Part shown: positions 11,801 through 21,816 of the stretch, in pieces
Numbering within the stretch: position 1 is the stretch's first letter
How the letters are laid out: the number at the start of each line of letters is the position of its first letter
Origin: Peromyscus leucopus
Lineage: Eukaryota; Chordata; Mammalia; Rodentia; Cricetidae
Assembly (NCBI RefSeq): GCF_004664715.2
Contig: NC_051064.1
Span: 110,684,240 to 110,748,239 of the forward strand
Length of the DNA: 64,000 bases
Direction: 5' to 3'
Translations under genes and position numbers: made by a program
Notes under the pieces: generated by a model
Seen by the model: the letters and a program-made list of their open reading frames with translations, nothing else
The model's database searches: none
What the model was told of the DNA's origin: nothing

Positions 11801-14800
11801 GCAGTGGTTCTCAACCTTCCTAATGCTGTGACCTTTTGATACAGTTCCTCATGTTGTGGTGACCCCCCCCCCATGATAAAATTATTTTGTTGCTACTTCA
11901 TAACTGTATTTTTGCTACTCTTATGAATTGTAGTGTAAATATCTGGTATGCAGGATATCTGATATGAGACACCCAAAGGGGTTGAGACCTGCAGGTTGAG
12001 AACCACTGATATAGATGGCCCAGCAAATCCACAAGTCAACCAAAGCCTTGGAGACTTTGCTACTGCTCTTGCTCCCTCCACAGTGCATATGTGCACTGTG
12101 AGGCTGCAAGCCTGTGCATTGATAGGTTCAGAGTCCCTGTGAGCAGAACTCAAAGGTTAGCATGGAAACCTGGCCTGGAGGGACCGCAGTAAACCTGGGT
12201 GACACTCAGCACAACTTGCTCAAGGTCCCTGCATCTCTCTCAAGCTCTGTGGTCTCAGCTCACAAGAGCTTCCAAAGAGTACAGGCTTGGGCCTGGATCC
12301 CTCTAGCTGTGTATGAATGGAGGTGGTGAGGTGTAGTTGGAGAGTTCTCTCTCTGGGTCCCACCAATCCCCAGCAGTCCAACAGCCCACTTATAAAATAA
12401 ACACACAGACGCTTATATTATTTAAACTGTTTGGCCTAATGGCTCAGGCTTCTAGCTATCTAGTTCTTATATCTTAAATTAGTCCATTTCTATAAATCTA
12501 TACCTTGCCATGTGGTTCGTGGCTTACTGGCATCTTCACACGCTGCTTGTCATGGCAGCGGCTGGCAGTGTCTCCCTCTGCCTTCCTGTTCTCTCAATTC
12601 TCCTCCCTGTTAGTCCCGCCTATACTTCCTGCCTGGCCACTGGCCAATCAGTGTTTTATTTATTGACCAATCAGAGCTACACATTTGACATACAGACCAT
12701 CCCACAGCAGTGAGGCTCTCATCACAGAAGCTATGCAGGTAGAAGACAGATGGCCAGGGAGGGAGATAGGAGAGGCTCTCTCAGATACGCTGCACCACAG
12801 AATAATGTCAGCTTTCACCTCCCTTTGGTCATGGCATTTATTAATGAGGACATATATGCACATTGTGCTGGGCCGTTTGTTTACGTGGTTTTGATTTTAC
12901 CCTCACCAAAACCTGTGAGGCCAGTGCTGTGTGACCGTGTGGTCAGAGCACTGTGCAGCAGCCTCTCTGAATTTTGGTTTCCTGATCCACAAAGGGGACC
13001 TCTCATGAATCAGATGGTCTGTTCCCCCCCACATCCAGGAGGTCAGAGTCACACACAGTTGGAGAGCTGGTCACTGGCAACCCATGACCGTGACAGCTGC
13101 GGCATGGCAGGAGGTAAACATAGCAGCCTGCAGGGAAACCAAGGCTCCCGACATTCTAAGGTCTGTGTCTGGTGGAAACTGCTAGGAGTTTGTACTCTGA
13201 TCTGTGGACTTCCAGGGTCATGAGCATCCCTGTCCCTTGTTTATTGGCAGCCCTGAAAACTGAGTTCTCAACTAAAATATAATTCCCGTTAGAACATGAC
13301 CAAGCAGGAGGCTTGTGGACATGTTCGTGGCATTGTAAATTAGAGTAGGTGGTGAGGCCCCGGGTTGTGCCTCACCCGAATGAAATCATGGCATTCTATC
13401 CTCTGCAGCCTGGGGCCTGGCCTCCTCTCACCCATGGTCAGCCCACTGAAGGGGCTTGGTCCCCCACCGCTGCCACCATCCTCCCAGAGTCAGTCTCCAG
13501 GGGGACAGCCATTCTCCACACTCCCCAGCAAGCCAGCCTACCCACCCTTCCAAAGCCCACCACCACCTCTACCCAGCCCCCAAGGTAAGCTGCACTCAAC
13601 CATTTGTGACCAAGAGGACGGGCATGGGGCCTGGGGGAGGCAGGTGGATACTCTGAACAGCGAGGGCCACATTGGGCTTCTTGCCTCAGTGACAGGTCGG
13701 AGGGGCCTACTGCTTGGAGGAAGACTGGGTGGGTGTGGTGGATCCAGGAAGTGGAGGGCCCACCATCCCATCAGCTGCAGACTGCCACATAGGACCACCT
13801 TTCTATCCCTCTTCCTTTCCCTGTGTGCCTGGACCAGGCACCAAGGGGGCTGATCCCCCCGATGACTTCCCTCCATCACCACAGCCCCTGCCTCCTCTTG
13901 CAGGCTACCAAGGCAGTTTCCATTCCATCCAGAACTGCTTCCCCTACGGTGACTGCTACCGGACCACTGAGCCAGCAGCCTCCAGGGACGGCCTGGTGGG
14001 TGATGCCCATGGTTTCAACCCTCTCCGACCCAACACCTATTCCAGCCTCAGCGCACCTCTGCCTGCCCCAGGTAAGCTGCCCAGAGCCTTCCTTTCCTGA
14101 GCACTCAATACCAAGGCTAGCCCTGCTGGGGCCGGTTGACTGTCTCGTTTTTAACATGTTTAACTGTCTCGTATTTACCAGCCCTGTGTGGTAAGGCTTC
14201 CCATGTAGAGCCAGCAGAGTGACTGTGTGTCTGCCATAGCTCTGCCCAGCTGGGTCTAGATGCCGGGAGTCCCTGAGCTCTTCAAATTAGACTGGAACCC
14301 GTGGTCCAAATGGTGTTTCACACTGAGTATCTATCAGGCACCTGCTGAGGTCTGGGACTGGAACAGCTACCGATCCCTGCTTCACAGGAAGGGGCAGCGC
14401 CTGGGGCGGGCCTGTTCCTCTGCAGGGCCAGGGATTTGAGAGTGGAGGGCTGGGGTCTGTTGCCCTAGCCCTGGCTGGGCAGAGGAGTGCAGTGGAGAGG
14501 GAGGGCTGCATGTTGTCCAGAGCTGGAATCAGGCTCTGTCCAGCAGGCAGAGCAGAGCTCAGGGCAGCATACGGGTGGGTAGACCCTCCTTCTGAATTTC
14601 CTAAGCCATGCCCCTCCCATCCAAATCAGCCTCAGGGGCCAGATGTAGTGGAGGCCACAAGGCCCCACAGAGGGCTCTTAAGCAGCACAGTGTGGGCTGA
14701 GGGACATGGACACTGGACCCGGGGCCAGGCAGAGAGGCCTCCATCAGCACTGGGGGTTCGGCCATGTGTGCATGTTCTCACACCTGTTCTGTGTTTGTAT

Positions 14801-16527
14801 TCTTCCTTCTCACGTTGTGGAGCACATCTGTGTGCAGGCGGGCCGGCCCAGGTGGTTCTGGGCACCTCGAGGAGCACCCATGGTGCATGCATGCATTCAC
14901 TGGGTTGTGCTGATGTTCACATACCCGCCTCTCTCACGTTACCTACCCTGAGACTCACAGCTGGCTCCGTAGACAGGCATGCACCTGTGTGCGTGAGCAT
15001 GCGGGGCTGCTGCAGATTGCTGTGTTTGTACGTGCATAGTCCTGTGTTTGAGTGCAGCAACTCTTCATCTGTAGGTAGATACGGGCCACAGAGACTACAC
15101 GACAGGCCTTGTGCAGGCCACCTGTGTGCAGGCCACCTGTGTGCAGGCCACCTGTGTGCAGGCCACCTGTGTGCAGGCCACCTGTGTGCAGGCCACCTGT
15201 GTGGTCGGATACCCACTCTGTGTCCACACTCCTGGCTTTCACCGTCCTGTGCTCCTGGCCCCAACCCAGGGGGCATTTACTGATTTAAGCAGCGGGACCC
15301 CAGGACAGGAGGCTTCTTGGGGCCTGTCCCCAGCACCCATTCCAGCTGTATTCAGCTGCCTCGCTGCCAGCCACCTCCCATCCCGATGACAGTAGTCCCA
15401 GGCTGAACAGACATGTGGACCCAAAGGCTTCAGCTCACCCCATCCCCACTGCACAGATGTAGGAGCCTGAGACCCCCTTGCCCAAGCCACCTAAACCATG
15501 ACGGAATCAGGGACAGGAAGTTAGATAGGATGATCCTTACAGGCCTCTGCCTCAAGTCAAGGGCCCCCCCGATCAGTGATCTTACTCTGGAAACAGCATG
15601 TCCACCAGAGGAGCCAGGTGTCCCTAGGGCCGGATGGACCCCACCTACGAGCAGTGTGACCTCAGATGACACCTGCCCTCTCTGAGCCCATCCCTTACCC
15701 TGAAGATAGTGACTCCCACGTCACAGAACAGCTGTGAAGGAAGTGGGCCTAATGATCACCTGCTGAGTTCCAGTGGTGCTGGCTCCCCTCTGTGGCATCT
15801 TGAGTCTGGGTTTGGGGTGGAGCTGGACAAATAAGGAGCTGAGTTCCTTCTGCTGAGAGGGGCCAACCTCTGAAGGTGGGAGCTATGATGCTGCCACCCC
15901 CACCCCTCCTTCCCTCCCTCCTTCCCTCCCTCCCTCCTTCCCCCTCCCCCTCCCTCCCTCCTTCCCCCCTCCCTCCTTCCCTTCCTCCCCTTCCCCCTCC
16001 CTCCCTCCTTCCCCCCTCCCTCCTTCCCTTCCTCCCCCTTTCCCCTCCCTCCCTCCTTCCCCCCTCCCTCCTTCCCTTCCTCCCCCTTTCCCCTCCCTCC
16101 CTCCTTCCCCCTCCCTCCTTCCCTTCCTCCCCTTCCCCCTCCCTCCCTCCCTCTCCCCTTCCTCCCCCCTCCCTCCCTCCCTCCACACCACAGTCAAGCA
16201 CTGGAGAGGGGCTGTGCCAAGCCGTCTGCCTGTCTTCCCAGGTGCCCTGGGCTCTTTGGAGAGCAAGACCCTATGACTCGTCTCCACCCGGGTCACCAGC
16301 AACCCCCGATGGGCCACATGCCCAGCCTCTGCCACCTTCCCACCCTGACCCTCTGCTCTCTGCCCACAGGCTACGAGGCCCTGGCAGAGACCCCGTGCCC
16401 CACGGTACTGCAGCCACAGCCAGCTGAAGACTTGGTGTCCAGTGGTCCCGAGGACTGCGGCTTCTTCCCCAATGGGGCCTTCGACCACTGCCTGAGTCAC
16501 ATCCCCTCCATCTACGCAGACACCTGA
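878..16527 (+). CDS. Glis1: GLIS1, 3' part of gene (six exons, C-terminal 300 codons)
   Basis: GLIS1 is a nuclear, DNA-binding transcription factor of the GLI/GLIS/ZIC Kruppel-type family. Its five C2H2 fingers recognise GLI-like sites, and the C-terminus carries activation function. Six exons are visible: 878-988, 4313-4445, 9103-9259, 13409-13584, 13904-14071 and 16370-16527. All internal junctions are AG/GT and the phases chain exactly (111+133+157+176+168+158 = 903 nt, stop included). The N-terminus and fingers 1-4 lie left of the window. Finger 5 is followed by a long Pro/Ser/Gly-rich tail ending in a conserved acidic/aromatic block ([14 protein letters not shown]). The finger sequence and this tail match GLIS1 as I remember it, rather than GLIS2 or GLIS3. 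No frameshift or premature stop is seen. The neighbour on the other side is convergent DMRTB1, as in human and mouse. Confidence 0.96.
1445..1570 (+). repeat. MIR-like SINE fossil
   Basis: The sequence resembles the MIR 5'/core layout (caatggcttaggggtatgagctctgg, then a Cys-codon-like core). It is very diverged; the call is by eye. Confidence 0.4.
2600..2715 (-). repeat. MIR-like SINE fossil
   Basis: It contains the antisense MIR pattern: cagagatgtaggaactgag, followed by cagccc and a gggacagctagg block. Confidence 0.4.
4313..4445 (+). CDS. Glis1: GLIS1 coding exon downstream of the zinc fingers
   Basis: The acceptor is gccctccag| and the donor is cagcag|gtatgt. The exon runs from phase 0 to phase 1 and encodes 44 codons beginning [20 protein letters not shown] and ending QELLPAG across the junction. 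The LVLQQLH segment is a short amphipathic stretch that I recall as conserved in GLIS1. No catalytic or metal-binding motif is present. The phase continues exactly into the exon at 9103. Confidence 0.94.
5515..5669 (-). repeat. B1 SINE, antisense
   Basis: It reads poly(T), gagacagagtttctctgtg, ctgtagaccaggctggcc, then ggcgtgtgccaccat. This is a full-length B1 in reverse. A run of G follows the poly(T). Confidence 0.93.
5850..5883. repeat. (CA)n microsatellite
   Basis: A pure CA run of about 34 bp in a GLIS1 intron. Confidence 0.97.
7783..7955 (+). repeat. B1 SINE with target-site duplication
   Basis: A full-length B1 (gccgggcggtggtggtgc ... gaaaccctgtctcgaaaa) with a poly(A) tail. It is flanked by near-identical copies of aaaagctttcggtctgag / aaaagctttgggtctgag, so the insertion is recent. 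The 3' half has the cricetid-type accaagtgagctccaggaaa form. Confidence 0.96.
8246..8319 (+). repeat. ID-like SINE
   Basis: It has tRNA-like box A/B remnants: gtaactcagtggtagaggtc, then ttgcctggcatgcatggga. It is diverged from the ID consensus. Confidence 0.6.
9103..9259 (+). CDS. Glis1: GLIS1 coding exon, His/Pro-rich tail
   Basis: The acceptor is ttccctgcag| and the donor is gggatgg|gtatgt. The translation runs [20 protein letters not shown], then a His-rich patch ([16 protein letters not shown]), then AESTRDG. It enters at phase 1 and leaves at phase 2. The sequence is low-complexity and probably disordered, as expected for the C-terminal transactivation region of GLIS1. Confidence 0.94.
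10306..10321. repeat. Short (CCG)n run
   Basis: Five CCG units in a GLIS1 intron, followed by gtgtaagt. Confidence 0.8.
11092..11210 (+). repeat. Degenerate B1-family SINE
   Basis: The order of B1 blocks is kept (catgttagcatacacctg, gcactcagacactgaggcagg, gtagcctggact, gaggtcctgtcc). Many substitutions suggest an old B1 or proto-B1. Confidence 0.65.
11802..12008 (+). mobile_element. URR1-type non-autonomous hAT DNA transposon
   Basis: Terminal inverted repeats are visible: cagtggttctcaacct at the left and aggttgagaaccactg at the right, with the URR1 body between them (gctgtgaccttttgatacag, gttgctacttcataactg). The flanking 8-mers (aaataggg / atatagat) agree at five of eight bases, so the target-site duplication has decayed. 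It has no coding capacity. Confidence 0.88.
12332..12709 (-). mobile_element. Solo endogenous-retrovirus LTR with 6-bp target duplication
   Basis: A 378-bp block starts TG and ends CA and is flanked on both sides by gtgagg (12326-12331 and 12710-12715). No internal retroviral region is present, so it is a solo LTR left by recombination. A 6-bp duplication fits class II (ERVK-like) rodent elements. CCAAT-type motifs and an AATAAA read best on the minus strand, so I place the LTR antisense to GLIS1. The exact family (mys/IAP-like or other) is not resolved by eye. Confidence 0.78.
13409..13584 (+). CDS. Glis1: GLIS1 coding exon, proline-rich
   Basis: The acceptor is tcctctgcag| and the donor is ccccaag|gtaagc. 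It encodes [20 protein letters not shown], then a Pro/Ser-rich run and [11 protein letters not shown]. This is the most proline-rich part of the GLIS1 C-terminus. The exon enters with the last base of a Gly codon and leaves with the first base of the next Gly codon, so it is symmetric neither in phase nor in length. It cannot be skipped without a frameshift. Confidence 0.95.
13904..14071 (+). CDS. Glis1: GLIS1 penultimate coding exon
   Basis: The acceptor is cctcttgcag| and the donor is gcccca g|gtaagc. The 168 nt encode [20 protein letters not shown], then an Ala/Gly/Asp linker and [21 protein letters not shown]. The aromatic/Cys block is conserved in GLIS1 as I recall it. The exon is separated from its upstream neighbour by an intron of only 319 bp. 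Its length is a multiple of three with phase 1 at both ends, so skipping it would keep the frame. Confidence 0.95.
15110..15204. repeat. Six-copy 15-bp tandem repeat
   Basis: The unit gtgtgcaggccacct is repeated six times with almost no divergence. Each unit boundary makes CACCTG, an E-box. The array lies in the last GLIS1 intron. Confidence 0.95.
15898..16190. repeat. Long polypyrimidine tract (CCCTCCTT-type)
   Basis: About 290 bp consist almost only of C and T, built from ccctccctcctt units with a higher-order repeat of about 55 bp. Long ORFs read through it on both strands are artefacts. Confidence 0.96.
16370..16527 (+). CDS. Glis1: GLIS1 last coding exon and stop
   Basis: The acceptor is ctgcccacag|. 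The exon encodes [20 protein letters not shown], then the conserved end: [14 protein letters not shown], followed by [11 protein letters not shown] and TGA at 16525-16527. The acidic/aromatic ending resembles a transactivation motif (inference). The 3' UTR follows directly in the same exon. Confidence 0.96.
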
Positions 16528-16845
16528 AGGAGTCCTGCTGTACCGGCCTGCCCAGCTCCTGACACTACTTCACCTGCTTGCCCTCAGCCCTGGTGCTTCC
16601 CGAAGGGGCAGCCAGGCCACATCCCGGGGGCACTTCCCTGCCTGGAGGACGGCCTGCTCTCAGAGCTGCCTGCCAGAAACTGTGGCCCTGTGGCAGTCCC
16701 TCGACTGTCTCCTCTCTCCCCAAGGTTCTCAGATCACAGACCTCGTGTATATACGATGTACAGGACCGCTTTTCCACCTCCCTATGAGTTTTATATTTTT
16801 GGTTTTACAAGAAAAACATTAAAAACTGGAAACTAGATATGAAGG
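16528..16845 (+). terminator. Glis1: GLIS1 3' UTR and poly(A) signal
   Basis: About 300 bp of non-coding sequence follow the stop and become T/A-rich near 16785-16815. ATTAAA at 16818-16823 is the only good hexamer nearby, so cleavage is expected around 16,835-16,850. This UTR is short. A longer alternative form cannot be excluded from sequence alone. Confidence 0.7.
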
Positions 16846-17297
16846 CCCGGTTCTACTTTGGGATTCAGCCTAAAGCCTGAGACCCAGAAGATGTAAGGGA
16901 AGGGCATGAAGATGCCCAGGAGCCCCTGGGCCACAGCTATGGGACCCTCTTCCCTCATCCTACATATTGGTCCTTAAAGACCCCAGGCCAATCCCTGGCC
17001 AGTAGAGCCAGGTGGAGATAGCCCCAGAACAGGGGAGCAGATGGGGCCTGAGAGGTGCTCAGAAACAGCCCCACCCACCCACCCCCACACACACCCTGAT
17101 CATGGAGCCAGCCTGCTGTACAGTCTCTGAGCCCTCAGCTGGTAGAGAAGCCCCACTGTCCGGACTGTATGCAAGTCAAGAGCACCATGGGGCCAGGGAA
17201 GCCTTTAGGGACAGAGACCCACCAGCCTCAGGAAGTGAGAGGCAAGAGGAGGTTCCCCACAGACCAGCTGGGGTGTAGAGAGCACTGTGCTCAGGGG

Positions 17298-17299
<2 letters not shown>

Positions 17300-17328
<29 letters not shown>
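17300..17328. repeat. (CA)n microsatellite
   Basis: A pure CA run of about 29 bp. Confidence 0.95.
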
Positions 17329-17330
<2 letters not shown>

Positions 17331-17659
17331 CCCCAGCCTATAGAGGAGGCCAGTCCTGAGCACCAAGGAAGGCCTGCTCAGCTCTCCCTCCACGCTGCCC
17401 GTCTCCAGTGTCCAGCCCAGACAACAGACCCACGTCTAGTCTGTAGAGTGTCAGCTGAGGAAGAGATGAAGGAAAGTCCTGCCTCGTCTCTGTTGGTGGG
17501 AGGCCAAGGCGGGCTAAGTTCCCCACTCACCTCAGCTGGACCAGCCTTCCCCGGAAATGCCCTTGGGAGGGTCTCCTCCCCCGCTGAGCATCAGCCACCA
17601 GGATGCAGCCCCCGCCATTCTGCTTGGCTGGCTTACGTAGGCAGAGTGAGAGGTAAAAG

Positions 17660-17740
17660 GTCCAGATGACCCCCTTCTTCAGAAGGGAAACTGAGGCTCA
17701 TAGGTCACCCAGCCAAGCTGGACTGCTGCGTGTTCCCTCT
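17660..17740 (-). repeat. MIR-like SINE fossil
   Basis: It shows the antisense MIR signature: ttcagaagggaaactgaggc, followed by tcacccagccaag. Confidence 0.5.
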
Positions 17741-18039
17741 GTCACCTAGAGACACCTCAATCACCCCAATTATGTGAGTCCTTCCAAACACCTCAAAAAG
17801 GTCACTGTTCTATGTTCCTGCCATTCCAGGGGTCCAGGGTCTGTGGGGACTGTGGCCAATGAGGCATGGGCATGGTTCGCAGGGTCACACCTGTGCCCCA
17901 CACTGGTCTTGCCGTAGGAAGCGGTCTCCATGCAGCCACACTCCAGGGTTTACCAGCTCTTGGTTGTCTGTCAAGCAGGACATGGACCTGATGGCTGCCC
18001 CCTGCCTTGACTGCAGCGACCCTTTCATCACCGTCTTTG

Positions 18040-18120
18040 TCCAAGAGAGCCACTTGTCCCATTGTACAGATTGAGAAACTGAGGGATGGTAAAGTAACCT
18101 GTCTGTGTGATGCAGCCACC
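18040..18120 (-). repeat. MIR-like SINE fossil
   Basis: It shows the antisense MIR signature cccattgtacagattgagaa, then actgagg and a downstream gtaacctgtctg block. Confidence 0.55.
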
Positions 18121-21100
18121 CTGTGCCTTTGGCCCTCAGACTCGGGGTTCCCTGCCTCTCACAATCCGACTCAGCCCTGAGCTCCTGGTGTAGGCCCAGT
18201 CCATGCCCCCAGTGAGGAAAGGCCAACCTAAGTCACAGCAAAAGGGCCCCTGACTCCCACCCAGGGTGCCCTACCCACCCCACCCCTCCCCTCCTTTTTA
18301 TGGAACTAATTAGGCTGTGGCAAATTTCCTTGAGCAGGGATGCTCAGGAGTCAATGCTGCATGTCATTGTAGGCTCCTAATCCAGTCCAGATAAGCAGAA
18401 TTAAGCTGTACAATGAGGACATATTTCTATTAATAATGAAAAGGGCTGAGCCTCGAGCACACGGGGAACACACAGGGCGCTGGCAGTTGGATTCCATTTA
18501 GTTTCAGAGCAGAGAGAGGGGGAAGAGGAGACAAAGGGCCATTAGAACCCGGGACCAGAGAAGACAGGCAAGCTCTGGAGGTACAGGCAGAGAGCTCAGA
18601 GGGGTAGCAGGCTTGGGACTGCCCCGGTTGCCGGGATTCCTCCTCCCCATCCCCACTCATTCCCAGCATCCTTAGCGACTCAGCACAGGAGGCCCACGTC
18701 TCCCTTCCCCAGCGAAGCAAGGCTTCCTGGCCACTCCTCAGCTCTGTCCCTCAGATCAGAGAGCCTGGGAGCATGCCTGCCGCCATTCCCAGGGACATCA
18801 GTCACATCCCTACATAGTATAGAGACAGGACTGTCCCTGTCACACAGGGTAAGCTGGAGTGAGGTGCAGTAGGCTGGTATTTCTCATTGGGCCTGGAGAG
18901 TCACGGGACGAAGGGGGCCATGGACAGGCCACAGCTTAGAGGCTCTCTGGGGTCTTCAGAGCATGGAGGTGAGTCTGTCCAAGGATGCCAGGACGGTGCC
19001 CAGGCCTGACCTTCCAGGTGACCAACTAAGGCTGTCCCACACCTCACTACGACACCCCAGATTCCCTAGGAGCTTGTACCCCCCTTCTCTCCTTCCCCTC
19101 CCTGGTTTTCCCCTCCTCCCTCCAGGGCCCCTCTGTCTCCTGCTGTTAGCTCCTTGACTGTGCTTCTCTCCTCTGACTGCCTCGAATCCACCTCTTCCAG
19201 TTCCTCTCTCCAGTCTCGCTCCCTTCCTCCATTTTTGTCTTCAGCCGGCCACAACCAGCCATGACAGGAAATCCTCTTTATATGACCAGGGCTTGCTCCC
19301 AAAGGACCACTGAGGGAGGAGCCTTTGAGGGCAGAGCCTCACCCAGCAACCCTCAGCTGGAATGTTGTGCACTTCGACCTCCTCTTCTGGTCCTGCAGCC
19401 AGGCCCAGGGGTCCCCCACACTGGCACCCGCCCTCCAAGGGTTCCCCTGTTCCTGATGGCCTTGGGGGGCCCATGAGTTTCTTCAGGGCCCAGGCCATCA
19501 TATAGAGGGTCCCGACCCCTCCCTCTGCACCACAGGAAATCCAAGCAGAGGGCACTTCCTGAGACACACCCCCCTCCACTGGTCTCTCCACATCCCAGCA
19601 TCCCTCTGGAGAGTAGGAAATGAAGCAAGGGCTTGACAGGCAGGCCTGCACCTCAGGCACTCCCTCTTCTGGGCAGGGCAGGGCAGGGTAGGTCTGAGCC
19701 AGTGAGGTTCTGCTAGAAGACAGACAACCCCAAGACGGCAGCCCCGATCGATCTGCCCTCCTTCCTCCCAGGCACAGGCTCCACTCCATCTAGTGTGAGG
19801 CAGTTGTGTGTACCTGCCTGACAAACCCATCCGGGACAGTGACCGACCCCTACAGGCGTAGAGGGCTGTGGGTTGTCTAACGGTGCAGGGCGGGTCTGAG
19901 GTTAGCCTGGCTAGCCACAGAGAGCCCGCCCCACCTCACCCGGCGCCACCATACCTGCCAACTCCGACAGCACGCGCAGCTCTAGTCCATTTGGCACGCT
20001 AGGTGTTGTGACCCACTTTGCAGAGAAAGGGGCCGAGGCCGGAGGCAGTCACCTGTCAGAGGCCGTTTGGGCAGAGTTAGCATTCAGTGCAAGTCCACAG
20101 CAGCCTTCCTCCCTCGCCCCACCCTGTCAATCTACGTGACAGCTCGGGATCTGAGCCCCTGGACCTGCCTAAGGACTTCTGGCACACGCCTCTCCCTCCT
20201 GTCCAGAGGGGACCATTAGGCTTTTACAAGTCCCGATTTATATACTCGCCTGGGCCATGGGCCCTGCCAGGCATTTATAGGTTTCTAAGTGGTCCTGTCT
20301 CTGGGGGAAATGCAAACAGAACAGGAACTAGGAAGGAGCTGCCAGCCCTCGTCAGCCAAAGCCTTCCATTCATTCCCAGGGGCCCTGGGCCTGGGGCGAC
20401 TGGATCCAGCTTAAGAACAGGCATGGAGCTAGACTTGGACAGTGGGGCTGTTTTAGAGGAGCGGCAATACTACAAGCAGCTCCAGGTTCAAGGCGCCTAG
20501 CTAGCCTCTCCTAATACAAGCCGAGGCCTCACTTGGGAAGGCTCTGGGGCTATTCACCCTTACTCTGTGACTGTCCTGGCACTGGTTGCATTGGTTACAT
20601 ATAGCCTTGCATACAATTGGCCTTTAATACATGTTTCTTTGAACGAATTTGCCAGTGACAGATAAAGAGTCCACATAGACCCAGAACCAGAAGGGGAGAG
20701 GCCTGCTAACTTCATAGAGGCCAGCCTGGAGACGCAGGAGACCCGGGTCCCCGGCCTCAACCCCAAAACTCTACCATAGAGAGGTAGAAGGTACCATAGA
20801 GAGGGAGAAGACTGTGCTGGGAGACTCTCGGGGAGGCTGGGATCTCAGGAGGTGAGGCTGGGGCAAACCTCAGCTTTTCAAAGAGCAAAGTCCTCCGAAG
20901 TAAAATGGACGGCAGTACTGACCCGGGGCTGCAGGCCAGGGTCGGGGGCTAGGCCAGCCTCCATGGCCCACATGCCCCTACGCCCCTGGCAATCCCCGGT
21001 GATAGGCTGAGCACCTACCTTCCCGGCTCACCTTGGCACCTCGGGAGCCGGTCACCTGAGGCAGGTGGGGAATGGGGGAGGCAGGGCAGGAGTCCAGAGG

Positions 21101-21324
21101 CCCCATTTTCCCGTATTAGCAACAGGCCACTCAGAGTTGTCTCCTCCATGACTGTCCATTACAACACCAGAGAGTGCCCACAGCTATGACAGCCCCAGCC
21201 TGGAGTAGCCCCCAGCAGGCCATGGGCAAAAGCTCCCTAAAGGCTCTGGGCCAAGGAAATGTGGGAAGAGTACCACCAGAGGGCTCCATTAACATCTCCC
21301 ACTCAGCGCAGGTCATGCCTGTGG

Positions 21325-21435
21325 AGAACGACCTGCATACTCCCATCTCACAGGTAAGAAAACTGAGGTCAGGGTGGAGTAAACTGCCCTGATTGCCTGT
21401 GGCTGAGCCAGGCACTGAACCACGGTCTCCTTAGC
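21325..21435 (-). repeat. MIR-like SINE fossil
   Basis: The antisense MIR signature catctcacaggtaagaaaac, then tgaggtc, ends in gccaggcactgaaccacg. Confidence 0.55.
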
Positions 21436-21816
21436 TGCAATGGCCCAGTCCAGGACCCTTGGTCACCTTCTGAACCCCTGGCCCTGTGTATCTGCAGACC
21501 GCAGGCAGGGAGCCAGCCCCAGGCCACAGCCCACCTCCTGCACTCACCCGAGGAGGATTGCCTTACACTCAGGACCTCACTCAGCTCCTCATCTGAAGAC
21601 AGAGCCGTGCCCCAGCCCTCCCTCTAGGCTGCCGGAGAAGCATTAGCTCCTAGGAGGCTGATGAGGCAGGAGAGCCTCTGAGTAAATCGGGAGGGACGGT
21701 CAGTGCCCAGGCAAGTCAGGATCTTCAGAGGAGTCTACCCTTTGTCCTCACCCAAGGTTGCTTCTGTCAGTCACCTCTCTCCCAACCAGCCTGAGCCCCA
21801 AAAGAGGAGTGGGTTT

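Larger units (their letters stand above)
9260..13408 (+). other. Glis1: GLIS1 intron carrying URR1 and a solo LTR
   Basis: It contains a (CCG)n run at 10306-10321, a possible conserved block at 10540-10720, a degenerate B1 (11092-11210), a URR1 element (11802-12008) and a solo LTR (12332-12709). Confidence 0.75.
14072..16369 (+). other. Glis1: Last GLIS1 intron with two tandem arrays
   Basis: This 2.3-kb intron holds a six-unit 15-bp array (15110-15204) and a long polypyrimidine tract (15898-16190) that ends only about 180 bp before the last exon. Confidence 0.75.
16850..21816. other. Intergenic sequence 3' of GLIS1
   Basis: This is mostly unique DNA. A CA run lies at 17300-17328, MIR-like fossils near 17660-17740, 18040-18120 and 21325-21435, and an AT-rich block with TAATTA cores at 18290-18450. 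No gene is supported; the ORFs have no splice, signal or family support. Confidence 0.65.

Noticed and set aside
14492..15283. 263-codon ORF with AGHLC repeats
   Set aside because: The repeat is the 15-bp intronic array (divisible by three). The ORF spans GLIS1 intron sequence with no splice support.
15749..16500. Pro/Ser/Leu-rich and Gly/Glu/Arg-rich ORFs of 150-205 codons on both strands
   Set aside because: They are read from the CCCTCCTT tract, which has no stops in most frames. They overlap the real last GLIS1 exon in the wrong frame.
20087..20500. 137-codon plus-strand ORF 3.5 kb past GLIS1
   Set aside because: It has no ATG start, no family similarity that I can see, and no splice or promoter context.
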